Source: Streptomyces changanensis (GTDB lineage Bacteria; Actinomycetota; Actinomycetes; Streptomycetales; Streptomycetaceae). From it: a DNA stretch of 64,000 nt. This document shows, piece by piece, positions 43,041 to 52,221 of this stretch. The stretch spans positions 5,952,001 to 6,016,000 of the forward strand of contig NZ_CP102332.1 in the NCBI RefSeq assembly GCF_024600715.1. Reading direction: 5' to 3'. A program made the position numbers and the translations under genes. Numbering within the stretch: position 1 is the first letter of the stretch; every line of letters begins with the position of its first letter. The notes below the pieces were generated by a model. It was not told the origin of the DNA and did not search any database. It worked only from the letters and a program-made list of their open reading frames with translations.

Positions 43041-44300
43041 ATGATTTCCCAATATCACCTCAAGTGCCACGGTTGTAGTGAAGTATTCGTCGCCCGGCTG
43101 GGCGTGGAACCGACCCGGGGGACGCGCTTCTATCTGCCGTGCCCGTATTGCGGACTGTCGATCCGGGGATCGATGTCCGGCATTGAGTTTCAGAACCACC
43201 GTGTCGACATCGAGTGTGAGGTGGTGAGCGGCTCCGCGCCAGAGTCTCCCGATACGCGCGTCGTGACGGTCAATCCGTTTGTGCCGTCGCTATACGGTGC
43301 CGACTCGTATACCCCGAACGGGGCCTTCCCGACGATGACGCTCCTGCAGGCCCTTGGCGACGACGCCTTTATGAAGTTCGAGTCCGAACGGCATGCAGCG
43401 CTCGAAGCAAGCCGAGTCCTCTGGCCCAAGGTCCGTATGCTGTTTCAGTACTACCTCCAGGGTAATACCAAGATGTTCACTCGCATCGCACAGCAGCAGT
43501 TCGGGCTCACATGGGAACCGAGCACGAGCCACGAGCGAACGACTGTCGCTTACCAGGCCATGGGAACAGCAACGGTGGTGATCACGGGGACCACGGGGGC
43601 AACCAGCTCGAACATCATCGGCCGATTCTCACGGAAGCACTCCGCAGCGATCAAACGCCACAGGGATCACCTCCTGACCTTTCGGCGTCGAGGACAGTCC
43701 TCAGCGAATCTGGAGCGAGATGTCTTCACCGAACTCAACCGTTTCATAGAGCATCACGAGTCCTGGGAGATGGGGCTCCTCGAGAGGTTCTTCCGGCCGA
43801 GCGATAAGAGTGCCTTCGAGGAACTGGTGCTGTACCGCGACGAGTTCTCGCTAGTGAGGGATCTATACCAGCAAGGATTCGAACTCGCCTGTAAGTGCCT
43901 GTGGCCGCTCATCGCGGCACAGAACTCGGTTAAACGCGGTAACCCTGACGACTTCGGTGAAGTCCACCCTGACCGCGTACCCGAGAAGCAGCGCCCCAAG
44001 AACCTCGACAAGTTCGACAAACTTCCCAATGCCTACAAGATCGCATATGTGGCACAAGTTCCAGGTTGGGAGCCGATCGAAAGCTTGCTCAACAACCGCC
44101 GCCGGAACACGATTGGGCACGCGACAGCACATCACGACCTCCAGACAGGCCGCGTTGTCAACGATGAGAACCCGTCCGGGATGACCTATCTCGAGTTCCT
44201 TAGCGAGGTTCTTGGTGTCTTCGAAGCGCTTTCGACCCTTGCCCAGGTGCTCAGGGCCAGCCGTGTTGCCTCCTCGCCAGACTTCGACTCAAGCGAATGA
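43041..44300 (+). CDS. Zinc-ribbon protein with RNxxxH (HEPN-like) motif
   Basis: A 419-residue protein. The N-terminus has CHGC (9-12) and CPYC (34-37), a zinc-ribbon pattern. The middle is helical with a possible hydrophobic segment (TATVVITGTTGATSSNII). Near the end, RNTIGH (355-360) matches the R-x4-H motif of HEPN RNases, within a helical context (PIESLLNNRRRNTIGHATAHH). Codon use is lower in GC than in the transfer genes, pointing to separate acquisition. It may be a defence or toxin protein; no partner is certain. Unknown family. Confidence 0.75.
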   Translation: MISQYHLKCHGCSEVFVARLGVEPTRGTRFYLPCPYCGLSIRGSMSGIEFQNHRVDIECEVVSGSAPESPDTRVVTVNPFVPSLYGADSYTPNGAFPTMTLLQALGDDAFMKFESERHAALEASRVLWPKVRMLFQYYLQGNTKMFTRIAQQQFGLTWEPSTSHERTTVAYQAMGTATVVITGTTGATSSNIIGRFSRKHSAAIKRHRDHLLTFRRRGQSSANLERDVFTELNRFIEHHESWEMGLLERFFRPSDKSAFEELVLYRDEFSLVRDLYQQGFELACKCLWPLIAAQNSVKRGNPDDFGEVHPDRVPEKQRPKNLDKFDKLPNAYKIAYVAQVPGWEPIESLLNNRRRNTIGHATAHHDLQTGRVVNDENPSGMTYLEFLSEVLGVFEALSTLAQVLRASRVASSPDFDSSE

Positions 44301-44461
44301 CGACGCGGAGAAACACGGCCACACGGCGCGACGGAGTGCTGGCGATTGGCACGTCGTCATGCCCCGCACCGATCGTGCCTGGCATGCTCTCTGCGCGCAG
44401 TCGCGACCATGTCCGATGGACTGGTGTTGTTGGCGGCCACCGTCTCCTCGTGGTATGCCGC

Positions 44462-45775
44462 TCACGGTCGGTTGGGCCAGAAGGTCGACGAGGGGAGTCG
44501 TACAGAGGGCAGCTGTACTGCCCGGATCGGTCCGAGAGCGACTGCAGCAGCTCGGTGGGCCTCGTCGTAGGTGCCGGAGCCTAGGAACTCAGCAGAGCAG
44601 GCAGGACAGTCTCCGGGGCGGCGGGTGTGACCGGCGCTGCGATCTCCGGAGCCTCGGACGTGCGCGAAGGCGTCATCGGGAAAGTCAGCGCGCACGGCAT
44701 GCCAGACCCCGGCACGCTCGTCGTCGGGCAGCCCGGCCGCTACCGCCGGCCGCATTGGCGGCAGAAGGCGCCCGTGGTCCTGGACGAGAAATACCCGGTC
44801 GGTGAAGTCGACGCTGTCCCCGTCGGGGCGCTCCTGCTCCAGCCAGGCCCGGGCCTCCTCGCGCGTGCCTGGCCCCCACAGGTACTCCGTGGGGAAACGC
44901 GTGGTCTCGTAGCGGGAGTCGAACTCCGCCCAGTGAGCATCGTTCCAGCGACTGCCTGGGATGAACGGGATGGCTCGCACGACGACGTGCTGGTACTCGT
45001 CGTCGCTCTCCTGATCTTCCACGGGGTCGGGGACAGCGAGGGCGCTGGCGGGCTCCATCCGTGTCCGCCCCGAACCGTTCCAGCTCAGCACGACGATCTC
45101 CCGACGCAGAGGCGCCGGGTACAGGCGCCCATCGGGAGTGGCCTGCCCCCACAGCTGGTTGATCAGCTCCGCCAGGTCCCGCACCGTCCGGGCCGCCCCG
45201 ACAGGGGTGTCGACATGGTGGCCGGACGGATGGGCAACGTAGTTACGCAGCTTGGCCAGCGCGTCTTCGACCGCACGGCTTCGCCGACCGCGGAGCAGAC
45301 CCGCCGTACGCGCCCACAGCCGGAGCCCGTGCAGCATCCCGTTGAACTCGATGGCCTGGTCGGCGACGACCAGCTTCGCACGTTGCCGCGTCATCCTGTC
45401 CGCCCGCTTCTTGACGTCGTCGTACGACGTGACGGTGTAGGAGACGTCGGAGGCCTGGGGAAGACGGAAGGTAACGGTGCCGGCGCACCACTCCATGAAG
45501 CGGTCGCGCAACGCCTGCTCGTAGATGAGAAGGGCCTGGTCGCCGACCATGGTGTACACGTCGTAACACAGCACACCGTAGGCGAAGACGGTACGCAGCC
45601 TCTCGAAGGAGTCGCGAGTCCCTGCCGCGACGCACTGCGCCAGGTCGCAGTCGGCGATCTGCCGCTGCTGGAACTCCGCAGCGTCCTCGGGCCTCATGCG
45701 GCCGCCGAGTCCATACGGGTTAAACGCCAACGACAGATCGTCCGCGGCGCGCAACTCCTCAAGTGGCCGGATCAC
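44462..45775 (-). CDS. Hypothetical protein with RNxxxH (HEPN-like) motif
   Basis: A 437-residue protein. Residues 50-190 are helical and contain DALAKLRNYVAHPSGHH, with R177 and H182 in the R-x4-H spacing of HEPN domains; the preceding helices (VLCYDVYTMVGDQALLIYEQALRDRFMEW) are typical of the HEPN bundle around the active site. The second half is an unrelated domain ending with a CPAC pair. It faces the zinc-ribbon protein gene tail to tail. Probably an RNase-like or nucleotide-binding defence protein (inference). Confidence 0.75.
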   Translation of the reverse strand: MIRPLEELRAADDLSLAFNPYGLGGRMRPEDAAEFQQRQIADCDLAQCVAAGTRDSFERLRTVFAYGVLCYDVYTMVGDQALLIYEQALRDRFMEWCAGTVTFRLPQASDVSYTVTSYDDVKKRADRMTRQRAKLVVADQAIEFNGMLHGLRLWARTAGLLRGRRSRAVEDALAKLRNYVAHPSGHHVDTPVGAARTVRDLAELINQLWGQATPDGRLYPAPLRREIVVLSWNGSGRTRMEPASALAVPDPVEDQESDDEYQHVVVRAIPFIPGSRWNDAHWAEFDSRYETTRFPTEYLWGPGTREEARAWLEQERPDGDSVDFTDRVFLVQDHGRLLPPMRPAVAAGLPDDERAGVWHAVRADFPDDAFAHVRGSGDRSAGHTRRPGDCPACSAEFLGSGTYDEAHRAAAVALGPIRAVQLPSVRLPSSTFWPNRP

Positions 45776-45942
45776 CTGTGCCTCTCCTCACCATGGGAAA
45801 CAGGCCAGCATGTACCTCCGGGCCCCTTGTTGGCCACCCCTTTCTTTCAAGGGCCCGTCACCTCAGTTGTCCCTCGTCACCCAAGCAAGGCGCTCGACGG
45901 CGAAGCCCGTCAGGTCGGCGTCTCTGGCAGCCCCTGCGTCCT

Positions 45943-45980
45943 GCTGCTCCGCGACCAAGATCTCAAGTATGTGGGTTAAC
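45943..45980 (+). repeat. Left terminal inverted repeat of the Tn3-family element
   Basis: Read inward, it contains GACCAAGATCTC at 45953-45964 and ends GTTAAC at 45980. About 26 of 38 positions match the right end by hand alignment. Confidence 0.6.
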
Positions 45981-46134
45981 AGGTGTCCTGGCTGGTCAGA
46001 GGCCCGGCCCGATTGAGTTGGAGAGAGTCCAGGGAGAACCCCTGACCGCAGTACCAGCGAAGGTGACACGGCGCTGGGGCGTTGATGAACTTGCCGTGCG
46101 GGAGCTGGCGCGGGTGAACCATGGCGGGCAGAAG

Positions 46135-46167
46135 CGGTGCCGGCGCCTCGGTGAGGCACCGGCACCG
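46135..46167. terminator. Strong stem-loop behind the transposase gene
   Basis: Arms CGGTGCCGGCGCCTC and GAGGCACCGGCACCG with a three-base loop and one mismatch, 70 bases beyond the transposase stop. Probably terminates leftward transcription out of the element. Confidence 0.6.
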
Positions 46168-46238
46168 AGGCGAAGCGGAGGACTCGCCGTTCTGCACCTC
46201 GTGAGGGCGGGCCCACTGGTGGAAGTGGCCTGCGACCT

Positions 46239-49200
46239 TCAGTTGGCATCCGGTTCGAGGTCGGGGATCGCAAACATGGTCTCGGTGGGCATCTCGAAGT
46301 GGAATCGCCCGCGCATGTTGATGTGGCTGTACATCAGCCTCGAGAGCTCGCGGAGCTCGTTGTGGGGGATGTCCTGGCCCTGTGCACGCAGTTTCTCGAT
46401 GATCTTCTGAATGTAGATCGTGTTGAAGAGGACCACGGCGTTTAGGAGGAGGCCGAGAATACCGAGCCGGTTTTCCAGGCCGGGGTAGTAGTCAGGGAAG
46501 GGCCCGTCGATTCCGTGGCAGATACGCCTGGCGAGGTCGGAGCGTTCCTTGTGAAGCCTGCTCTGTGCTTCGATCCCCGAACGATAATCAGGGTTGTCGT
46601 AGAGGCGAAGCAAGTGGCATGTCTTGGCGATGCGTCCGAAGGAGGCGATCGCTGATCCGAGCATCGTGGGCTTGCCATTGCGGGTCAGGATCCGAAGGGC
46701 GTCGTGTGCGCTGACGGCGCCGTGATGGATGGATCCGATCACACGCAAAATGTCTTCCCAGTGATCAGCGATCTGCGATAGGTCGATGTGCCGCCGTGTC
46801 GCGTTCTGGAGAGGGCCGTAGTCCGCCGACTTGTCGACGCGCCATAGCCTGGCGTCGACGACTTGTTGCGGGGTGGGCTGGTAGGAGTAGCCGGAGAGCG
46901 CCAGCAGTCCGAAGACGAGGTCCTCGTGCGTTCCGGCCTCGGCGACGATGGCTTCAGGCTGTCGGGCGCCTGAGGCATCGAGTTGGTCCCGGTACGTGGT
47001 GAAGGTGTTGAGTGCCTCCAGCGCGGCGCTAGGTCGGCCGCTGACCATGCGCCCGGACAGCTGGATGGCCTGCTCGGTCAACACGGTTACCCACGTGAAC
47101 TCGGAGCTGCCTTCGGGAGCGATGCGCAGGCCGGGGTGTGGCGTGGGGATGGCGAAGTGGAGGCCGTCCACGGAGGCAAGGCGTTCTCCGTTCAACTGCA
47201 TGGTGGCGAGTGTGGCGGACTCTGCCCCGAGCATGAGGGTGGTGCATGCCTCGATCACCTCGGGGCGGAAGTAATCGCGGCTGATCCTGACGAGGTGGTC
47301 GTGTCCGAGAGCCTCCTTCTCGTCGCTCGCGACGGCTTCGAGGCCGATATTGCAGCCGTACCCGACCATCACTGCGGCTACGGACAATTCGAACTCTGCG
47401 TAGGGCGGCGGATTGCCATTACGGGTGGTGAACGCAGCGATCCCGCCCGTTCGACCGAGGACCTCCAGTACGACTTGAGGCAGCTCTACCCGGGGGAGCA
47501 TCTTCTCCACTAGTCGGCTCAAGTTCGACGTACGCGGTGGGCGCGTCTTCGGCAAGGTCAAGTCGCCGCTGGTGATGTGGGCGCCTTCGGGCAGGCGAGA
47601 GGCAACTCTCATGAGGCTGTCGTGCAACTTCCCGGAGACACGGTCCAGGTACGTGGTGGGATCTTCGGGTAGATTCAGGCTGTTGAGCAGGCCAGGACGA
47701 GCCTGCTCCCAGATCTCACCTGACAAGAGTCGCGCGCGCAGGTCTCCCCACCGGGAACAGCCGTGAACGAAGATCTCGCGCTTGCACAGTTGCCGGTGGA
47801 AAGTCTCCAGCACACACAGGGCGTACGCCGGCAGATTCACTGTGCCCTCAGATTGCTCCGGACCACCCCGCACAAGACGATCCCAGGAGCCTTTCAACAG
47901 CGTCGTGTCGATGTCATCGGGTCGGAGGTCCTCGCGATCCAGGAGATGAGGCAAAGCATGGAGCGCGGTGAGGGCAGCCCGCCCCGCTGAGGTCGCACCG
48001 AAGCGCACCCTCTCGACAAGGACGGGTACGAGCTTCCGCACGTCTCGGAATCGTTCCAGCGCCTTGGCACGACGGGCCTCGTCGGTGTCGGAGCCCTGGG
48101 CAGGCATGTACTCCAGGAGGTTCTTGGCAGCCCTGACGAGAGTGTCTCGGTCGGCGACCGTCTCCAGCGCTGCTCGCATAGTGTCGGTGTCGGTGTAGGG
48201 GTCTGTCACCTCGCCGGTGTCGTGATCGACGTACTCCGCCACCAACTCCAGGACGGCGAGCAGGGCCTGCGCCGTCAGCGTGCCGTCAGGGGCGAACTTC
48301 GGGTAGGCATCGACGAGGGCCTTGTCGGCCCACCTCTTGGGTCTGACGATGAAGCACTCGCTAATCAGCTTGTCGAGCATGTCGATGGCATCGTCCAGGG
48401 CGCTCGTCTCCAGGCGTTTGATGGCCGCAAGTACCGCAGCTCGTTTGCCGCTCTGCTCCTTCAGGCGCGGCACTCGCTCGGTCAAGGCATGGTCCGCCAG
48501 CTGCGTCAACTTGCGCTCTGGGATGGACGAGACATCCACATCAGCGAACCCGAGACCGCGGACCTCGTCCGCGCGTGACAGCGCCTTCTCGAAGTTCGCC
48601 CACGAGGGCGTTCCGACACCTCGACGCAACCGATCCAGACGACTCGTGCGCTCGCTCGCGGGAACCTCCATCAACCAGTCGGTGATGCCGACCTGTTGTT
48701 GGGTCAGCTTGGCGACGAGGTCCTTCGACACGGCATCCTCGGCCCTACTGCGGCAGAGCACCACCAGGTCACGCAGCGTCGAGTAGCTGGGGAGCAGGAC
48801 ACGGTGCTCGCGAAGCCAGACCAACGCTTGGAGCGTCATCGCCTTCGGCCCGTCCGTGGTGTATTTCAGCCGGTCTTCCAACCAGGCTACGAGCTTGGGT
48901 TCCCCCTCCGCGAAGGGAGACCAGCCGTATTCCTGCCTAATCTCTCGGGCGTGGGTTCGAACGGTGTCGCCGTTCTTTCCGTAGAGGCTGATCTTGGCGA
49001 GAGGGTCGGGGATGCCGAGCTGCTCGCCCACGCGCAGCACCAGGTCCTCAGGGATCCTCTCCAGGTCGGTCTGGAACCGGCCCAGGAAGCGCAGGACCGT
49101 CAGCTGCACCGCGAAACCTAGCCTGTTGTGCTCGCCCCGTTTGCTCCGGATCAGCCGCTGATCTTCCCCGTCGAGACGGAGATGGGGCCAGTCGCTCTCT

Positions 49201-49265
49201 GGGATCCCATCGACGAACGACGGGTAACCCGCGCCCAACTCCTGTCGCTCCTCTGCGCTGCGCAT
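46239..49265 (-). CDS. tnpA: Tn3-family transposase
   Basis: A 1008-residue protein of normal Tn3-family length, ATG at 49265 after AGGAGAGG. The DUF4158-like N-terminus (FLGRFQTDLERIPEDLVLRVGEQL) and the C-terminal DDE-type domain (LASVDGLHFAIP ... LVFGLLALSGYSY ... LLLNAVVLFNTIYIQ ... YSHINMRGRFHF) are intact. By spacing to Tn3 (D689, D765, E881) the acidic residues are D700, E776 and E907; the second position is Glu instead of Asp. There is no frameshift, but activity is doubtful for that reason (inference). Confidence 0.93.
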   Translation of the reverse strand: MRSAEERQELGAGYPSFVDGIPESDWPHLRLDGEDQRLIRSKRGEHNRLGFAVQLTVLRFLGRFQTDLERIPEDLVLRVGEQLGIPDPLAKISLYGKNGDTVRTHAREIRQEYGWSPFAEGEPKLVAWLEDRLKYTTDGPKAMTLQALVWLREHRVLLPSYSTLRDLVVLCRSRAEDAVSKDLVAKLTQQQVGITDWLMEVPASERTSRLDRLRRGVGTPSWANFEKALSRADEVRGLGFADVDVSSIPERKLTQLADHALTERVPRLKEQSGKRAAVLAAIKRLETSALDDAIDMLDKLISECFIVRPKRWADKALVDAYPKFAPDGTLTAQALLAVLELVAEYVDHDTGEVTDPYTDTDTMRAALETVADRDTLVRAAKNLLEYMPAQGSDTDEARRAKALERFRDVRKLVPVLVERVRFGATSAGRAALTALHALPHLLDREDLRPDDIDTTLLKGSWDRLVRGGPEQSEGTVNLPAYALCVLETFHRQLCKREIFVHGCSRWGDLRARLLSGEIWEQARPGLLNSLNLPEDPTTYLDRVSGKLHDSLMRVASRLPEGAHITSGDLTLPKTRPPRTSNLSRLVEKMLPRVELPQVVLEVLGRTGGIAAFTTRNGNPPPYAEFELSVAAVMVGYGCNIGLEAVASDEKEALGHDHLVRISRDYFRPEVIEACTTLMLGAESATLATMQLNGERLASVDGLHFAIPTPHPGLRIAPEGSSEFTWVTVLTEQAIQLSGRMVSGRPSAALEALNTFTTYRDQLDASGARQPEAIVAEAGTHEDLVFGLLALSGYSYQPTPQQVVDARLWRVDKSADYGPLQNATRRHIDLSQIADHWEDILRVIGSIHHGAVSAHDALRILTRNGKPTMLGSAIASFGRIAKTCHLLRLYDNPDYRSGIEAQSRLHKERSDLARRICHGIDGPFPDYYPGLENRLGILGLLLNAVVLFNTIYIQKIIEKLRAQGQDIPHNELRELSRLMYSHINMRGRFHFEMPTETMFAIPDLEPDAN

Positions 49266-49353
49266 TGCCTCTCCTGACGATCGGATTTTCACGCGAGGGA
49301 AGGTTCGGGCCGCCGAACGGGCTGGGTCAAACCGCACTTCGGAGGCGGGCATC

Positions 49354-49391
49354 CTTAAGGCACACTTTCGAGATCTTGGTCCTCGATCCGC
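49354..49391 (-). repeat. Right terminal inverted repeat of the Tn3-family element
   Basis: On the minus strand it reads inward with GACCAAGATCTC (49381-49370) and ends CTTAAG near 49354. Partner of the left repeat. Confidence 0.6.
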
Positions 49392-49458
49392 CTACTAGGC
49401 GGCTGTTCGGGTGGCTCGCGGAGGCGGCGGACAGCGTGGGCTTCTACCGTCCTCGGCC

Positions 49459-50376
49459 ATGGACAACGTGTGGATCGAGCCGGGCGGTAGAGCAGACCCC
49501 GGCTACACCGATGATCAGCTAGAGCGGGCGAGAGTGTTCGCGGAGCAGGACGTCCAGGCGTCGCGGGTGCAGCTTGCAGCGCGTTTCGGCCTCGGTGACG
49601 TGTGTGCTGAGATCGCTGAACAGTCCAGCCTGGGTATGAGCAGTGCCCTGGGCCCGCTGGCACGCCAACTCGGCTATGCAGCCGACACTCTGGAGAGATA
49701 CCTGCGCGTCACTGCGCTGGCGGGCGGGGAGCTTCGTGAACGTCTCACCGCGTCCTCCGTCCACGTGCCGTGGAAGTGCGTTGTTACGGCCTGCGTCACC
49801 GACCCGGCCGAGCGTGCGCATCGTGTCGGACTGTTGCTCGGGAGGCTGGCCAGCGCTGAGCGGGCGGGATGGCCGGCAGTGCTGGACGCCGGGGAGTACT
49901 GCCGGGCCCTGGGGCTGGCGGACGGAGCGGCCTGCGGCATGGGGACACCGGGCGAGGTCATCGCTCAGCTCGGCCGGGAAGGAGTGCGAGCGGCTGTAGT
50001 CGCTGAGTTGACCAAGACCCCGGAAGCCGTCCTGTCCATCCTGCGGGCACCGGCCGTGCGTGAGGTTCTCCAGGACCAGGAGGTCGCCCGCTACGTGCGC
50101 GAACAAATGCGCCCGGTGCCAAATCCGGACGAAGAGCTGGTCAACGAACTGATCGGCGCTGACGAGCGTGACCCTCGTGCCGACTGGACCATTCGCTATT
50201 TCGGCCTGGCCCATAAGTGCAGAGAGATCCTCCTGCTGGGTCCCGACGACTTCGTCCACATCGATGACCCCGACGTGTGGCAGTCCGTCGAGTCCATCCG
50301 CGACTCGGTCGTCTCCTGGGCTGACCGTGTTCTGGAGAAGCGCCCCCGCACGATCCGACTCCTCTCTGGAAAGTAG
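49459..50376 (+). CDS. Hypothetical protein, possible DNA-binding, 305 aa
   Basis: ATG 49459 (MDNVWIEPGGRADPGYTDDQ). The N-terminal third contains LARQLGYAADTLERYLRVTAL, which looks like a helix-turn-helix of the type that recognises DNA; the rest is helical (AVLSILRAPAVREVLQDQEVARYVREQM). It begins 68 bases beyond the transposon end and is followed by three coupled genes. No family assigned. Confidence 0.78.
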   Translation: MDNVWIEPGGRADPGYTDDQLERARVFAEQDVQASRVQLAARFGLGDVCAEIAEQSSLGMSSALGPLARQLGYAADTLERYLRVTALAGGELRERLTASSVHVPWKCVVTACVTDPAERAHRVGLLLGRLASAERAGWPAVLDAGEYCRALGLADGAACGMGTPGEVIAQLGREGVRAAVVAELTKTPEAVLSILRAPAVREVLQDQEVARYVREQMRPVPNPDEELVNELIGADERDPRADWTIRYFGLAHKCREILLLGPDDFVHIDDPDVWQSVESIRDSVVSWADRVLEKRPRTIRLLSGK

Positions 50377-50382
50377 AAAACC

Positions 50383-51114
50383 GTGCCTATTCCCAATGCC
50401 GCTGGCCGCTACTCCAACACCGTGCGCGACGTCCTCGACCGTGAGGCCCTCCGCTGCATCCATCAGGGCGGGAGCGAAGCCGAGCAGCTCACCCGGATGC
50501 AAGGTGTCGTCCGGTCAAAGATCGAGGTGCTCTCTGCCGAGTACCGTCCGGTGTTCGACCGCGCGGTGAAAACGATGTGCACCACCTCGTTCAACAAGGT
50601 CTGCAAGGAACTCCGTATCGCCGCTCTCGCCGGCCCCGCCGGACCAGAGCAGGGCGGAACCACCGTCCCCGGCCCGAGCTGCGGAACCGGAGCGTCAGGA
50701 CCTGACGGTCCTTCGGTTCCCGGCCTCCGAGGCGGCGGTTCCGACGACGAGACGGTCGTGGCGAAGGTCCTGATCGGTGCAGGTGGCGAGCTGACGGAGA
50801 AGACCGCCCAGCAGCTCGTGCTGGAAGACCTCGACCGCATCATGGAAGTCCTCCCTCCTCTTGCAGAGCGCGACTTCATGGAGGCCGACCGGCTCGAGCG
50901 TGCAGCCAAGGAATCCGCCCAAGGCGCCAAGGAACATCGGGCCCGCGGAAACCGCATCCTCGCCCTCTTCAAGCGATACGACCGTCTTGTCGTCGGCATC
51001 GACAGCATCCCCGGCATCTTCAACCTCGCTGACTACATTGCCGAGGTCGGAGCAGAGGCCCTCGGCTTGGACCACGACGACGTAGAGCTCCTCCGATACG
51101 CGGGTGCCCTGTGA
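50383..51114 (+). CDS. Hypothetical helical protein, 243 aa
   Basis: GTG start six bases after the preceding stop. Helical N-terminus (TRMQGVVRSKIEVLSAEYRPVFDRAVKTMCTTSF), a Gly/Pro/Ser linker at about 85-120, and a helical C-terminus (VLEDLDRIMEVLPPLAERDFMEADRLERAAKESA). The last part ends in an acidic helix. No motif recognised. Coupled to the next gene by GTGA. Confidence 0.76.
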   Translation: MPIPNAAGRYSNTVRDVLDREALRCIHQGGSEAEQLTRMQGVVRSKIEVLSAEYRPVFDRAVKTMCTTSFNKVCKELRIAALAGPAGPEQGGTTVPGPSCGTGASGPDGPSVPGLRGGGSDDETVVAKVLIGAGGELTEKTAQQLVLEDLDRIMEVLPPLAERDFMEADRLERAAKESAQGAKEHRARGNRILALFKRYDRLVVGIDSIPGIFNLADYIAEVGAEALGLDHDDVELLRYAGAL

Positions 51115-51584
51115 CCGAGTCCGTATGGCACAAAGAGATCAAGGACTGGGGCGTTGCCGCCGAGGTCACCATCGGGAACCGCAGAGCCGACTGCATTCTT
51201 CGCTGTGGAAAGCGGGCAGAGGTCCAGGCGTATCCGCTTGCCCGTGCCGAAGTTGCTGGTCGGGAAGCTCACACAGACCTGTGGATTCTCGACGGCCGAG
51301 CCGCACACGCGGGTGACCGTCTCCTGGTGTGGGACGACTCGGAGTTCGGCACGCTTTTCCGCTGGGACCGCGCCTGGCAGGGCTTCGCGGTGGCCAAACG
51401 CCCTGTATTCCTCAACGTGGAACTGGAGATCAGCACGGGCCACGGCAGATTCCTGGAGGTGACTGGCTGGGCCTTTGACGGATACCGCGCTCTTGGTTCC
51501 GGTAGGCCTCATACCGCGTCGGCCATACGTTCGTGGATGCGCTATGACATCCCGCTCACCGGCCACTCGGCGGTGCCTCGATGA
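51111..51584 (+). CDS. Predicted PD-(D/E)XK nuclease, CoiA-like
   Basis: A 157-residue protein. VWHKEIKDWGVAAEVTIGNRRADCILRCGKRAEVQAYPL has the order H/E, D and E-x-Q (H7, D30, E41, Q43 approximately) of the nuclease domain found in CoiA-like competence proteins. The remainder (TDLWILDG, FLNVELEI) is a beta-rich extension. It probably cleaves or processes DNA in partnership with its operon neighbours; the target is unknown. Confidence 0.75.
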   Translation: MTESVWHKEIKDWGVAAEVTIGNRRADCILRCGKRAEVQAYPLARAEVAGREAHTDLWILDGRAAHAGDRLLVWDDSEFGTLFRWDRAWQGFAVAKRPVFLNVELEISTGHGRFLEVTGWAFDGYRALGSGRPHTASAIRSWMRYDIPLTGHSAVPR

Positions 51585-51925
51585 CCCCGGAGCGGTTTCG
51601 CGTCGGCGAGGGACGCTGCCGCACCGTGGTGATCGAGCTGGACGGCATCCTCCGGCTGGTGCCAGCCCACGCGACTGGAGAGCCCGCGGGACGCATGGAG
51701 ACAACCAGGGCCTTCTACGCCGACTCCCTGTTCGGTGAATGCCCGGTCCCCGTAGCCATGCGTCTTCACCGGCCCACAGCCGACACCGACCCGAGATTGA
51801 TCACCGTGGATGACCTCGCCGAGCGGTGGGTCATGGGATTCGACGTCTGGTGCAACCAGCAGCGCTATCGCATCACCGCCTTCTATCCGGTCGGGGCGCC
51901 CAGTCCCTACTTCGGCCACCCTTGA
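51581..51925 (+). CDS. Hypothetical protein, 114 aa
   Basis: ATG overlaps the nuclease stop (ATGA). A compact beta-rich protein with CRTVVIELDGILRLVPAH and RWVMGFDVWCNQQRYRITAFYPV. No motif recognised. Its tight coupling to the nuclease gene suggests a regulator or partner. Confidence 0.72.
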   Translation: MTPERFRVGEGRCRTVVIELDGILRLVPAHATGEPAGRMETTRAFYADSLFGECPVPVAMRLHRPTADTDPRLITVDDLAERWVMGFDVWCNQQRYRITAFYPVGAPSPYFGHP

Positions 51926-52221
51926 TTTTCAGTGAGTTCGCTGTGCCGACCACATGCTTTCAGCCTGCTGCTACAGGCGTCCGTGGCGTGTCCCCCGCCG
52001 ACAGGAGCCGGGAGGCCAAGCAACTTAAGACCATTCGGCCGCCGAGTGGCCAACGATCAGGCGGCTTACCCACGAAGTCTGGGGACCCGCATCCGTTGTC
52101 GAAGACGCAGTTCGCCTCAGGCAGACAGGAAAGACCGCGAAATGACTGGTACATGCTTCAGGGGCATGTCAACGTAGACGACCCTTCCGGGGAACCCGGA
52201 AAAGGTGAGAGAGGTGATGCC
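51926..52221. other. Intergenic region, no gene recognised
   Basis: About 296 bases between the nuclease operon and the SPDY genes. Apart from the small perfect hairpin at 52185-52201 I see nothing definite; a promoter for the rightward genes is expected here. Confidence 0.4.
52185..52201 (+). repeat. Short perfect inverted repeat ahead of SPDY gene
   Basis: TTCCGGG, loop GAA, CCCGGAA, ending 20 bases before GTG 52222. It could be an operator or attenuator stem; it is not the same palindrome as the repeated operator. Confidence 0.45.

Larger units (their letters stand above)
45943..49391 (-). mobile_element. Tn3-family element, transposase only
   Basis: A single transposase gene is bounded by imperfect inverted repeats that share GACCAAGATCTC and an inner TTAA end (left 45943-45980, right 49354-49391). 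The ends were set at 38 bases by analogy with the family. No resolvase gene or res-like site is visible, and no five-base target duplication is found at these boundaries, so the element may be old or the ends may differ by a few bases. Confidence 0.7.

Noticed and set aside
45938..49396. A five-base target duplication around the Tn3-family element
   Set aside because: The flanks at the chosen ends (GTCCT and CTACT) do not match, and alternative ends beginning at GACC give no match either.
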